A stretch of DNA of 13,884 nucleotides from CAZNHL01 sp964572965 (GCA_964572965.1 CAZNHL010000086.1:1-13884); one strand, 5' to 3'. Positions 1-7,655 are shown, numbered from the stretch's first letter. Notes: generated by a model not told the origin, from the sequence alone. Translations and numbers: made by a program.

Positions 1-117
1 CTTTTATAACTATCGTTCATGTGAAAAATTATTCCTCACAAAAATCAACATTTATAACATACTCCACAACTTTTAAACTTGATCCCCTTTGGTCCTATAT
101 TTCATCGGATAGCACAT

Positions 118-152
118 AAAAAAAACAAGCCCTTAATTGCTTAAGGGCTTGT
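118..152 (-). terminator. Intrinsic terminator of the tRNA-Ser gene
   Basis: A perfect 12-bp stem (125-136 with 141-152, core AAGCCCTTAA / TTAAGGGCTT) closes a 4-nt loop. Read on the minus strand it is followed by a run of T residues (A118-A125 on the plus strand). It lies about 25 nt beyond the 3' end of the tRNA, where a factor-independent terminator for that transcript would be expected. Bases 1-117 hold nothing I can recognise. Confidence 0.85.
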
Positions 153-176
153 ACAAATTCTGGTCAGGAATTTTTG

Positions 177-261
177 TAGAGAGAGAGGGATTCGAACCCC
201 CGGACCTTTGACAGTCAACGGTTTTCAAGACCGCCGCATTCGACCGCTCTGCCATCTCTCT
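177..261 (-). tRNA. tRNA-Ser (anticodon UGA)
   Basis: This decodes UCA and related serine codons. The cloverleaf reads on the minus strand from 261 to 177. It has a 7-bp acceptor (AGAGAGA with TCTCTCT), D-arm GCAGAGCGGTCGAATGC, and anticodon loop CTTGAAA with UGA at 225-227. A long type II variable arm (TTGACTGTCAA) is typical of serine tRNAs, and the T-loop is TTCGAAT. The 3' CCA is not encoded. The base after the acceptor stem reads A, whereas bacterial serine tRNAs usually have G73, and the first base is A rather than G. The gene has its own candidate promoter (272-302) and terminator (118-152), so it appears to be a single-gene transcription unit. Confidence 0.95.
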
Positions 262-265
262 GAAT

Positions 266-314
266 GTGATGCAAAAGTAGTGTTTACTTCGATTCAACGC
301 AAGTTTTGCATCAC
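266..314. repeat. Inverted repeat GTGATGCAAAA around the tRNA-Ser promoter
   Basis: GTGATGCAAAA (266-276) is matched by its exact reverse complement (304-314), with 27 nt between. The right arm lies between the tRNA promoter and the purB stop codon, so in purB mRNA the two arms could form a 3' hairpin. As DNA the repeat brackets the -33/-7 region of the tRNA promoter. Its role is unknown; no T-run follows on the minus strand. Confidence 0.5.
272..302 (-). promoter_or_regulatory. Bacteroidota-type promoter of tRNA-Ser
   Basis: On the minus strand there is TACTTTTG (272-279), a full match to the TAnnTTTG -7 element of the Bacteroidota housekeeping sigma factor. A TTG lies at 300-302, exactly 20 nt upstream, the usual distance of the -33 element. 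The predicted start is only a few bases before the tRNA 5' end at 261. The elements overlap an 11-bp inverted repeat (266-276 and 304-314). Confidence 0.7.
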
Positions 315-331
315 TTTATTTCTATATTTTT

Positions 332-1684
332 TTAGAAAAATTTCACTCCGGTATAGCTGAATGGTGTAATTGCCTTAAGCTCAGCCTTGATTGCCGGGCT
401 CACCGGTAAACTTTCTATAAAATTAGCGATTCTTTCTGCCGTGATCTTTTCGTTATTCCTTGTCAGGTCTTTCAAAGCCTCATACGGTTTAGGGAAGTTT
501 TCTCTGCGCAATACTGTCTGAATACCTTCTGCCACTACTGCCCAGTTGTCTTCAAGGTCTTCGTCAAGCGCTGCCTGGTTCAGTTCTATTTTGCCCAAAC
601 CTTTCAATAAAGCTCCGAAAGCAATAAAGCTGTGTGAGATCGGCACACCAACGTTACGCAGTACTGTAGAATCAGTAAGGTCGCGCTGAAGGCGTGAAAT
701 AGGCAATTTAGCAGAAAGGTGCTCGAAGATGGCATTGGCAATACCCAGGTTACCTTCTGAGTTTTCAAAATCGATTGGATTAACCTTGTGAGGCATTGCA
801 GAAGAACCGATCTCTCCTGCTACTATTCTTTGTTTGAAATAGTTCATGGAGATGTATTGCCACATATCACGATCCAAATCAATCAGGATAGTATTTACAC
901 GCTTCAGGCCGTCAAATAAGGCTGCAAGGTTGTCGTAGTGCTCAATTTGTGTTGTGTATTGGCTACGGGTCAGTCTTAGTTTGTCTTCAAGGAATTTGTT
1001 AGCAAAGTCAACCCAGTTAAAAGAACCATAAGCAACGTTGTGTGCATTGAAGTTACCTGTAGCACCACCAAACTTTCCTGAATAAGGAATTTGCTTCAAT
1101 AGTTTTACCTGGTTTTCAAGTCTTTCAACAAAAACCATCAGCTCCTTACCTAATTTAGTTGGAGAAGCAGGCTGGCCGTGTGTTTTTGCCAGCATGGAAA
1201 TGTCTGTCCATTGTTGAGCATATTTCCTGATTACTTCAATAACTTCTGTCAATTTAGGATAAACAGCTTCTTCCACAGCATCTTTGATGAGCATTGGAAT
1301 AGAGGTATTGTTAATATCCTGTGACGTAAGGCCGAAGTGGATGAATTCAACAACATCGCCAAGGCCTAAAGCTTCAAAGCGCTTTTTGATGAAATATTCA
1401 ACCGCTTTGATGTCGTGGTTGGTGGTTTTTTCAATTTCTTTTATTTCCAGTGCATCCTGTTCAGTGAACTGCTCATAGACAGCACGTATCTGAGGGAACT
1501 GAGTCGGTTTTACAGATGAAAGTTGTGGTAATGGTAATTCGCAAAGTGCTATAAAGTATTCAATTTCTACTTTTACTCTGTACTGGATTAGTCCGTATTC
1601 AGAAAAATACTTTGCCAAAGAAGCCACCTGGTTACGGTAACGACCGTCTACCGGAGAAATGGCTGTCAGTTTACTTAACTCCAT
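332..1684 (-). CDS. purB: Adenylosuccinate lyase
   Basis: This cytosolic enzyme catalyses two fumarate-releasing steps of purine synthesis: SAICAR to AICAR, and adenylosuccinate to AMP. The 450-residue protein is close in length and sequence to the E. coli-type PurB, from the N-terminal MELSKLTAISPVDGRYR onward. Visible motifs are TTNHD (87-91), EFIHFGLTSQDIN (113-125), THGQP with the catalytic His169, and the fumarase/aspartase-superfamily signature SSAMPHKVNP with catalytic Ser at 294-295. All active-site segments are present and the gene is intact. No other purine gene is adjacent, so it seems to be a single-gene unit. The start is the ATG at 1684, which matches the family N-terminus. A TATATTTG promoter element and a terminator-like hairpin lie just upstream, suggesting possible leader control. 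Confidence 0.97.
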   Translation of the reverse strand: MELSKLTAISPVDGRYRNQVASLAKYFSEYGLIQYRVKVEIEYFIALCELPLPQLSSVKPTQFPQIRAVYEQFTEQDALEIKEIEKTTNHDIKAVEYFIKKRFEALGLGDVVEFIHFGLTSQDINNTSIPMLIKDAVEEAVYPKLTEVIEVIRKYAQQWTDISMLAKTHGQPASPTKLGKELMVFVERLENQVKLLKQIPYSGKFGGATGNFNAHNVAYGSFNWVDFANKFLEDKLRLTRSQYTTQIEHYDNLAALFDGLKRVNTILIDLDRDMWQYISMNYFKQRIVAGEIGSSAMPHKVNPIDFENSEGNLGIANAIFEHLSAKLPISRLQRDLTDSTVLRNVGVPISHSFIAFGALLKGLGKIELNQAALDEDLEDNWAVVAEGIQTVLRRENFPKPYEALKDLTRNNEKITAERIANFIESLPVSPAIKAELKAITPFSYTGVKFF

Positions 1685-1711
1685 TTTATATTGTTTACTG
1701 CTATTAAAAAC

Positions 1712-1738
1712 AAAATCCCCTCATTTTGAGGGGCTTTT
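1712..1738. terminator. Terminator-like hairpin in the purB leader
   Basis: CCCCTCA (1717-1723) pairs perfectly with TGAGGGG (1727-1733) around a 3-nt loop. Beyond one mismatch, four A-T pairs (1712-1715 with 1735-1738) extend the stem. On the minus strand it is followed by ATTTTGTTTTTA and on the plus strand by CTTTTAA, so it could terminate in both directions. It sits about 30 nt before the purB start codon and downstream of the purB -7 element, so it would be in the purB 5' leader (attenuator-like), or it blocks antisense reading between divergent genes. Confidence 0.6.
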
Positions 1739-1749
1739 AACTTATATCG

Positions 1750-1757
1750 CAAATATA
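1750..1757 (-). promoter_or_regulatory. Candidate purB promoter -7 element
   Basis: On the minus strand this reads TATATTTG followed by C, an exact TAnnTTTG match, 65 nt upstream of the purB ATG. No TTG is seen at the usual -33 distance, so the call rests on the -7 element and its position. Confidence 0.55.
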
Positions 1758-1836
1758 AAACTTTAATTACTGAAACTGTTAACTCAAAGACGCTTTTTAG
1801 ATTAAATTGCAGTATCAAAAAAAGTAAAAGCTTCAC

Positions 1837-2902
1837 ATGTCGGCAGGTAAATTTACACTAACAGTTAAAAATATATCCCCAGCGGGAAAAGACGCAGTAA
1901 AAATAGCATTTCAGAAACCGGAAGGTTTTGTTTATAAACCGGGTCAGTTCCTTACTTTTAACCTTCCCGATCTGGACGAAGGTTTTATGAGATCTTATTC
2001 ATTAAGCTCCTCTCCCTTTACAGGTGAAGATCTGATAGTTGGTGTCAGAAAAGTAGGTAACGGTAAAATTTCTACCTATTTCAACCATAATGTAAAGGTG
2101 GGCGATAAGCTGGACATCATTGGCCCGGCGGGTACTTTTACTACTACTATTAATGTATCTACAAAAAGACAAATTGTTTTGTTTGCTGCCGGAAGTGGTA
2201 TCACTCCTATTCTGTCTATTCTGAAATCTATATTGATAATGGAGCCGGAAACGAAAGTTTCGCTGATATATGCCAACAGAACTGAAGACTGGATTATGTT
2301 CAGGGAAGAGCTTAATAGTCTTGAAAACCAGTATGCAGGCCGTTTTCAGTTGATTAATGTACTGAGCCAACCCGACAGTTCATGGGTAGGTCTGAGGGGC
2401 CGTATTGATAAAGACATGGCTATCCGCCTGATTGAGCAGGTGCTTATTTTCCCTAAACAGGCTGAATACTACCTGTGCGGCCCCGATGGATTTATGGAAG
2501 AGATAAAAAGTGCATTGAAGCTTTTACAGATTCCTGCATCACAGATTTTGTTTGAAAGCTTTGGTACTACAACGCACGCTTTGCATGTGCCAGAGTCTGC
2601 CGGTNNNNNNNNNNGGTAGTGATTCTCCTTCTGAAGTAACTATCCGCTACCGTAAAAACACCTATACTTTATCTGTTCCTAAAAACCAGACTATCCTTTC
2701 TGTTGCCAAAGCTGAAGGTATCCGTTTGCCTCACTCCTGCGAAAACGGGATTTGCTCTGCTTGTATCGGTAAGTGTATAAGCGGTCAGGTAACGGTTGAT
2801 GAGGATCAGGCCGCATTAACAGATAACGATTTAAAGAAGGGATATATATTAACCTGTGTGGGTTTTGCCACTTCTGACAAAGTGGAACTGGAAATAGATT
2901 AA
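1837..2902 (+). CDS. FNR-type oxidoreductase with C-terminal 2Fe-2S ferredoxin domain (PaaE-like), split by assembly gap
   Basis: This is a flavin- and NAD(P)H-dependent electron-transfer reductase, of the kind that passes electrons through FAD and a plant-type 2Fe-2S cluster to an oxygenase or other partner (PaaE/HmpX-like organisation). The left part (1837-2604, 256 residues) has the FAD-binding motif RSYSLSS (52-58), the pyridine-nucleotide motif GSGITP (119-124) and CGPDGFM (214-220). The right part (2615-2902) is a ferredoxin domain with the cluster motif CENGICSAC, a following GKC and a last cysteine in LTCVG. The two parts are in different frames only because ten Ns stand between them; the natural reading is one protein of roughly 350 residues with an interdomain linker at the gap. 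The start ATG at 1837 gives the expected FNR N-terminus. No phenylacetate-degradation genes are nearby, so the substrate partner is unknown. A terminator hairpin follows. Confidence 0.85.
2605..2614. other. Assembly gap (10 Ns) inside the oxidoreductase gene
   Basis: Ten consecutive N characters stand in the linker between the FNR and ferredoxin domains. Ten is not a multiple of three, so they shift the frame, and their number is probably arbitrary. Both edges read GGT (2602-2604 and 2615-2617), which would also fit contig ends overlapping by three bases. Confidence 0.98.
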
Positions 2903-2952
2903 GGAAGAAAATAGCATCTCTTTCAAAAAAGATCATCAAAGAATAGTAACTT

Positions 2953-2977
2953 AGCCCCGAACAAATCGGGGCTTTTT
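2953..2977 (+). terminator. Intrinsic terminator after the oxidoreductase, abutting the next start codon
   Basis: AGCCCCGA (2953-2960) and TCGGGGCT (2966-2973) form a perfect 8-bp GC-rich stem with loop ACAAA and a T-run to 2977. It ends the transcript of the upstream gene 50 nt after its stop. The next base, 2978, is the first base of the following ATG. TAACTTAG (2946-2953), one base off the -7 consensus, overlaps the left arm, so the same DNA may serve as the promoter of the downstream gene. Confidence 0.8.
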
Positions 2978-3832
2978 ATGCGCTTTATTTTAACAACACT
3001 ACTACTATTATCTGTTAGTCTTTTTTCATATTCACAAACAAAAGACTTTTTCAAAGAACATTTGTTTACAGCCGGTATCGAAGGACCTTCTGTTGACAAC
3101 AATGGCAATATTTATGCAGTAAACTTCCAGACAGAAGGAACGATTGGCCAGATAAGTCCGATGGGCGACTGTGCCTTATATATATCACTCCCACAAGGCT
3201 CAACAGGCAATGCCACTATTGTACTTGCTAACTTTGACCTGCTTGTTGCAGATTATACCGGCCACAATATTTTGCGGATCCAGCATGGTACTTTAAAAAC
3301 CGATACGCTGGTACATGAACCGGCTATGAACCAGCCCAATGACATTGTCAGACTTTTGAATGGCTACATTTATGCATCAGACCCTAATTGGAAGAAATCT
3401 ACAGGAAAACTTTGGTTGATTAAAGACCGGAAAGCAATTTTACTGGACAGCACTATGGGGACTACCAATGGGATTGAGTCAAGTCCGGATGATAAAGTTT
3501 TGTATGTAAATGAGAGTGTTCAGCAAAAAGTATGGGCTTATGATATTCAGTCTGATGGCCATTTAACAAATAAAAGACTCTTCCATCAATTCAAAGAAAA
3601 CGGTATGGATGGTATGAAATGTGATGAAAAGGGCAATCTTTATATTGCCAGATATGGCCATGGAACGGTTGCGGTGCTATCACCAAAAGGTAAACTGATC
3701 AAGGAAATAAAACTCAAAGGAAATAAACCAACCAACATTGCCTTTAGCGGCAAAAGAGTATATGTCACTATGCAGGACCGTGGCAATATAGAGTATTTTG
3801 AAAACGATATTAAAGGTAAAAAGAGATTTTAA
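2978..3832 (+). CDS. Secreted SMP-30/gluconolactonase-like beta-propeller protein
   Basis: This 284-residue protein belongs to the SMP-30/gluconolactonase/LRE-like family of six-bladed beta-propellers, many of which are metal-dependent lactonases. Residues 1-20 form a signal peptide (basic start, hydrophobic core, SYSQ end), so it is exported, probably to the periplasm; there is no lipobox. The four positions that bind the divalent metal in the family can be matched: E35 in GIEGPS, N121 in QPNDIV, N164 in TTNGIE and D211 in GMDGM. Repeated blade motifs of the type G-N-[IL]-Y-[IV]-A occur at 43-47 and 219-224. The metal site appears intact, so catalysis is plausible, but the substrate cannot be read. 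Its stop is followed after one base by the M3 peptidase start, so the two are probably co-transcribed. The start codon directly follows a terminator T-run, leaving no room for a ribosome binding site outside the hairpin. Confidence 0.82.
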   Translation: MRFILTTLLLLSVSLFSYSQTKDFFKEHLFTAGIEGPSVDNNGNIYAVNFQTEGTIGQISPMGDCALYISLPQGSTGNATIVLANFDLLVADYTGHNILRIQHGTLKTDTLVHEPAMNQPNDIVRLLNGYIYASDPNWKKSTGKLWLIKDRKAILLDSTMGTTNGIESSPDDKVLYVNESVQQKVWAYDIQSDGHLTNKRLFHQFKENGMDGMKCDEKGNLYIARYGHGTVAVLSPKGKLIKEIKLKGNKPTNIAFSGKRVYVTMQDRGNIEYFENDIKGKKRF

Positions 3833-3833
3833 A

Positions 3834-5564
3834 ATGATGACGAGCAAAGAGATTTCAACAAAACGCCCAAGGACTTTTTTGCCTGCAAGTTTCAAAATAG
3901 ATTCATGGAATACTTTAGAGTTTTATTATAACACATTATTAAACAGGGAAATAAATTCAATTAAGGGCCTGAGCCAATGGTTAAAAGACAGAAGTGAACT
4001 CGAATCTGTTGTTTCTGAAGATCTGGGCTGGAGATATATCCACATGTCTTGCTTCACTGACAATCAGGAATACCGTGATGCTTTCAATTTCTTCTTGCAG
4101 GAAATTGAACCGCTTATTGCGCCGGTATCAAACAAGCTGGACGAAAAGGTGCTCAACTCTCCTTTCACCAAAGAATTAACTTATTCCGGTGACAAGATTA
4201 TGGTAAGAGCCATTGAAACCAGTTTTAAGTTATTCAGGGAAGAAAACATTCCTTTGATTACTGAAATCTCAACTGAACAGCAGAACTATGGCGCTATTAC
4301 AGGCGCTATGACTGTTGAACTGGATGGCAAAGAGCTGACGCTTCAGCAAGCCGGAGTACAATTACAGTCTGTAGAAAGAAGCGAACGTGAACATGTTTAT
4401 AAACTGGTAAATCAAAGACGATTACAGGACAAATCTAAACTGGATGATTTATACACTCAACTGATCGGCTTACGCCATCAGGTAGCTGTCAATGCCGGTT
4501 TTGCTAATTACCGTGATTATATGTTTGATGCTATGGGCAGGTATGATTATACTGCCCAGGATTGTTTCAATTTCCACGATGCCATTAAAAAGGCAGTAGT
4601 GCCGGTACTGGATGAGTTAAGTGAAGAAAGGAAAAAGTCTCTAAACGTATCGCAACTAAGGCCTTGGGATCTCGTTGTTGACGCTGAAAACAAACCTGCG
4701 CTTACTCCTTTTAAAGGAGGCAAGGACCTTACAGAAAAAACCATTGAATGCTTTGACCGCCTTGATCCGTTTTTGGGCGAATGTCTGCGTGTCATGCAGG
4801 AGATGAAACATTTAGACCTTGAATCAAGAAAAGGAAAAGCGCCGGGTGGTTATAACTATCCGCTTGACGAAGCAGGTGTTCCTTTCATTTTCATGAATGC
4901 TACTTCGACTCTTCAGGACATGATTACTATGCTGCACGAAGGCGGACATGCTGTTCATTCAATCCTGACAAAAACGCTTCCTTTATATGCACACAGAAAT
5001 CTGACTTCTGAGATTGCAGAACTGGCTTCTATGTCTATGGAGCTGATTTCTATGGATCACTGGGATATTTTCTTTGATAATAAAGAAGAGCTGAAGCGCG
5101 CCAAAATACAGCATCTGGAGCATATTATTGAAACTCTGCCATGGGTAGCTACTATCGACAAGTTCCAGCATTGGATTTACGAGAACCCGGCCCATACTTT
5201 AGCTGAGAGAACCACCGCCTGGAACAAAATCCATTCTGATTTCTCCAGCAGTGTAATTGACTGGTCAGGCCTTCAGAACTTCAAAGACAATGTATGGCAA
5301 AAACAATTACACTTGTATGAAGTTCCTTTCTATTATGTTGAATATGGTATTGCCCAATTAGGAGCCATCGGCGTTTGGAAAAACTGCAAGGAAAATCCGA
5401 AAGAAGGACTTAAAAAATATATTGAGGGTTTAAAATCAGGCTATACTAAAAACATACGCCTGGTTTATGAAACAGCAGGTGTAAAATTTGATTTTACCGA
5501 GAATTACATCAAAGAATTAATTGCATTTGTAGGCAAAGAATTACATGCGATTAAGCAATCTTAA
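3834..5564 (+). CDS. M3-family oligoendopeptidase (zinc metallopeptidase)
   Basis: This is a cytoplasmic zinc endopeptidase that cleaves short peptides. The 576-residue protein has no signal peptide. It shows the M3 (thimet/PepF clan) zinc site: MLHEGGHAVHS with ligands H368 and H372 and catalytic E369, followed by EIAELASMSMEL, where E396 is the expected third ligand 24 residues after H372. The C-terminal region YVEYGIAQLGAIGVW carries the conserved tyrosines of the family. I chose the ATG at 3834 (MMTSKEIS...) because it follows the upstream stop (3832) by one base. A longer frame open from 3798 would overlap the SMP-30-like gene by 35 bases and adds a non-conserved basic stretch. A second ATG at 3837 is equally possible. 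The sequence resembles the M3 subgroup related to, but distinct from, classical PepF, so I give no symbol. A strong hairpin follows the stop. Confidence 0.9.
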   Translation: MMTSKEISTKRPRTFLPASFKIDSWNTLEFYYNTLLNREINSIKGLSQWLKDRSELESVVSEDLGWRYIHMSCFTDNQEYRDAFNFFLQEIEPLIAPVSNKLDEKVLNSPFTKELTYSGDKIMVRAIETSFKLFREENIPLITEISTEQQNYGAITGAMTVELDGKELTLQQAGVQLQSVERSEREHVYKLVNQRRLQDKSKLDDLYTQLIGLRHQVAVNAGFANYRDYMFDAMGRYDYTAQDCFNFHDAIKKAVVPVLDELSEERKKSLNVSQLRPWDLVVDAENKPALTPFKGGKDLTEKTIECFDRLDPFLGECLRVMQEMKHLDLESRKGKAPGGYNYPLDEAGVPFIFMNATSTLQDMITMLHEGGHAVHSILTKTLPLYAHRNLTSEIAELASMSMELISMDHWDIFFDNKEELKRAKIQHLEHIIETLPWVATIDKFQHWIYENPAHTLAERTTAWNKIHSDFSSSVIDWSGLQNFKDNVWQKQLHLYEVPFYYVEYGIAQLGAIGVWKNCKENPKEGLKKYIEGLKSGYTKNIRLVYETAGVKFDFTENYIKELIAFVGKELHAIKQS

Positions 5565-5576
5565 AAAATGATTTTG

Positions 5577-5609
5577 TTACTAAGAAGCAGATAAACTGCT
5601 TCTTAGTAA
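5577..5609 (+). terminator. Hairpin terminator after the M3 peptidase
   Basis: A perfect 14-bp stem (5577-5590 with 5596-5609, TTACTAAGAAGCAG and its complement) has a 5-nt loop and begins 12 nt after the stop codon. The downstream sequence TTCATATTTATAC is T-rich but lacks a clean T-run, so termination is likely but may be imperfect. Confidence 0.65.
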
Positions 5610-5661
5610 TTCATATTTATACTATTTACAGTATAATATTACATCAAATGGTATCCTATAA

Positions 5662-5681
5662 TACAAATAGCGATATTTGTA
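5662..5681 (+). promoter_or_regulatory. Palindrome overlapping the candidate promoter of the kinase gene
   Basis: TACAAATAGCGATATTTGTA is a perfect inverted repeat with 8-bp arms (5662-5669 and 5674-5681) and a 4-nt centre, ending 15 nt before the kinase ATG. Its right half, GATATTTG (5672-5679), resembles the TAnnTTTG -7 element but lacks the initial TA. It could be an operator sitting on the promoter; no regulator can be named. Confidence 0.4.
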
Positions 5682-5696
5682 CTAAGGACTAACCAT

Positions 5697-7646
5697 ATGT
5701 ATTTTTTTCGCAGCATAATACTATTCCTTTTATTTTCACACTTGCTATCGGGTCAGAGCATTGTAGAAATAAGTTCGAACAAGGTTGATATAAAACTTGG
5801 GCGATCTTCATACTATTATCTAGACACAGCGAAAGTTCATGCTACTCAAACCCAAATACAGAAACTCTACGAGCAGAACCAGCTACCAATCTCAAAAAAG
5901 ACTTACCCAAATTTTGGTTTATTAAAAGGAAAAAATGTCTGGTTTGTGTTTACGCTACAAAACAGACTTTCAGAACCTAAAGAGCTCGTACTGGAAGTGG
6001 CATATCCGATGATTGATTCAGCCTGCCTTTATGCCCCGGATTCTAATGGCTATAAAATTGAATGTGCAGGCTCAAAAGTAATGCATTCCAGCTGGTCCTA
6101 TAAAAATAAAAAAGTGGCTATCCCGCTATTCCTTCTGGCTAACGAGCAAAAAACATATTATCTCAAAATAAATGATACAGAAAGCCTTTATGTAGATTTA
6201 GGACTTAGCTCTGAAGACGTTTTTGCGGCTAACGATGATATTAACCAACTGTTCAATGGTTTTGTATTCGGTATCCTGTTTCTTTCTATCATTTTCAGTA
6301 TTGTCTTATACCTCGGAAACAAGGATTTCAACCAGCTTGTATTTGCGGCAAACAACCTTGGAGTTGTACTCATTCTTCTGGTCGTCGATGGTTTCTTATA
6401 TTATTATTTGTGGCCCGAAACGCCCTATTTAAATGATGTTTCTTTCAGGGTAGTCATTTTTGCCACTAATATTGCAGGCGAGGAATTTACCCGCAGGTTT
6501 TTAATATTACACAAAGAAGCACCTACTGCTAATGCTATATTAAAGGCATTTCAGGTTTTATCTGGCATTGCGGTTATTTTCGCCCTTTTCGGAAGAGTAG
6601 ATATTGCTGCCTATTTTTCAATAATCATGCTTATCGGTCCTTTCATTGAAACATTCGGAGCAATAAAAGCTTATAGAAATGGCTATACACCTGCATCAAA
6701 GTTTCTGATTTCACGACTTCCGTTCTTTATCATAACATTATCATTTGCTATGATTGAGATCAATATCATTCCATACTGGGGCCCTCTATTTCAAAATATA
6801 TTTGCCAGCGGTGCTATCTTTCAGGTAATACTAATTTCACTAACCCTTTCTGAAAAAGATTATAAGGCCAGACTTTCTAAAATTGAAATTGAAAGAGAGC
6901 ATGAAATTCTTAAAAACAAAGAGCTATCTGAGTCAAACCGTTTCAAAAATGAGATCCTAAGTATTACTTCTCACGATTTGAAAGGTCCGTTAAGTAATAT
7001 CAAAACACTGGCATCTTTCATTGCAGATAACAAATATGATAACCACGAAGAATTGATCCAGTATTCGAAGCTAATCAGGGATACTGCCAATAACTTGAAT
7101 ATACTGGTCAAGAACCTGCTTGATAATGCTGCTTTAGATCTTGGAAAATTTGAGCTGGATATTAAACCTACAGAGCTTTCTGAGATGGTCAATGATCTTG
7201 TAAAACAGCAGAAATATGTTGCTGCACTAAAAGATCAGAAACTGCTGGTCTATTATGACCTCCTTACCAACTATGTGGCCTTTGTAGATGAGTTGCGTTT
7301 AAAACAGGCACTGGAAAATCTCGTGTCTAATGCACTTAAGTTTACTCCCCAGGGAGGTACCATTACAATTGCTGTAACTAAAAATGCTACTCATACACGC
7401 GTTGAGGTAAAAGACCAGGGACCCGGCTTAACAGATGAAGATAAAAAGCATTTATTTAAGGAATTCAAAAAACTATCTGCCAGACCAACCGGTAAAGAAA
7501 GCTCTACCGGTCTTGGTTTAACAATTGTTAAGAAAATCATAGACTTGCATAACGGAAAAGTATGGGCAGAAAGCATCTACGGACAAGGCAGTAGTTTTAT
7601 TATTGAAGTTCCGAATAAAGCAGGTGTTAAGTTGTCTGTCAAATAA
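5697..7646 (+). CDS. 7TMR-DISM sensor histidine kinase
   Basis: This is an inner-membrane sensor kinase of 649 residues. Residues 1-20 are a signal peptide. About 35-170 is an extracytoplasmic 7TMR-DISMED2-type beta-sandwich sensing domain (KGKNVWFVFTLQN, LVLEVAYPMID). About 186-385 contains seven hydrophobic segments (7TMR-DISM_7TM). About 390-415 is a charged, probably coiled-coil linker. The HisKA domain has the phospho-acceptor H426 in SITSHDLKGPL. The ATPase domain shows the N-box (LENLVSNALKFTP, 539-551), the G1 box (DQGPGL, 573-578), an F-box (LFKEFKKL) and the G2 box (STGLGLTIV, 603-611). All catalytic boxes are intact. There is no receiver domain and no response regulator nearby, so it is an orphan kinase here; its ligand is unknown, although the DISMED2 fold is thought to bind carbohydrate. 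The start ATG gives a clean signal peptide. A 20-bp palindrome lies just upstream. Confidence 0.93.
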   Translation: MYFFRSIILFLLFSHLLSGQSIVEISSNKVDIKLGRSSYYYLDTAKVHATQTQIQKLYEQNQLPISKKTYPNFGLLKGKNVWFVFTLQNRLSEPKELVLEVAYPMIDSACLYAPDSNGYKIECAGSKVMHSSWSYKNKKVAIPLFLLANEQKTYYLKINDTESLYVDLGLSSEDVFAANDDINQLFNGFVFGILFLSIIFSIVLYLGNKDFNQLVFAANNLGVVLILLVVDGFLYYYLWPETPYLNDVSFRVVIFATNIAGEEFTRRFLILHKEAPTANAILKAFQVLSGIAVIFALFGRVDIAAYFSIIMLIGPFIETFGAIKAYRNGYTPASKFLISRLPFFIITLSFAMIEINIIPYWGPLFQNIFASGAIFQVILISLTLSEKDYKARLSKIEIEREHEILKNKELSESNRFKNEILSITSHDLKGPLSNIKTLASFIADNKYDNHEELIQYSKLIRDTANNLNILVKNLLDNAALDLGKFELDIKPTELSEMVNDLVKQQKYVAALKDQKLLVYYDLLTNYVAFVDELRLKQALENLVSNALKFTPQGGTITIAVTKNATHTRVEVKDQGPGLTDEDKKHLFKEFKKLSARPTGKESSTGLGLTIVKKIIDLHNGKVWAESIYGQGSSFIIEVPNKAGVKLSVK

Positions 7647-7655
7647 CGATATATA

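Noticed and set aside
2002..2370. Antisense open frame of 122 codons opposite the oxidoreductase gene.
   Set aside because: It lies entirely within a confidently identified coding region, has no recognisable domain, and is explained as a shadow of the real frame.
3798..3833. Twelve-codon N-terminal extension of the M3 peptidase frame.
   Set aside because: It overlaps the end of the SMP-30-like gene, is not expected in the family, and an ATG at 3834 follows the upstream stop by one base.
1837..4000. A phenylacetate-degradation operon around the PaaE-like gene.
   Set aside because: None of the other paa genes is present; the neighbours are purB, an SMP-30-like protein and a peptidase.
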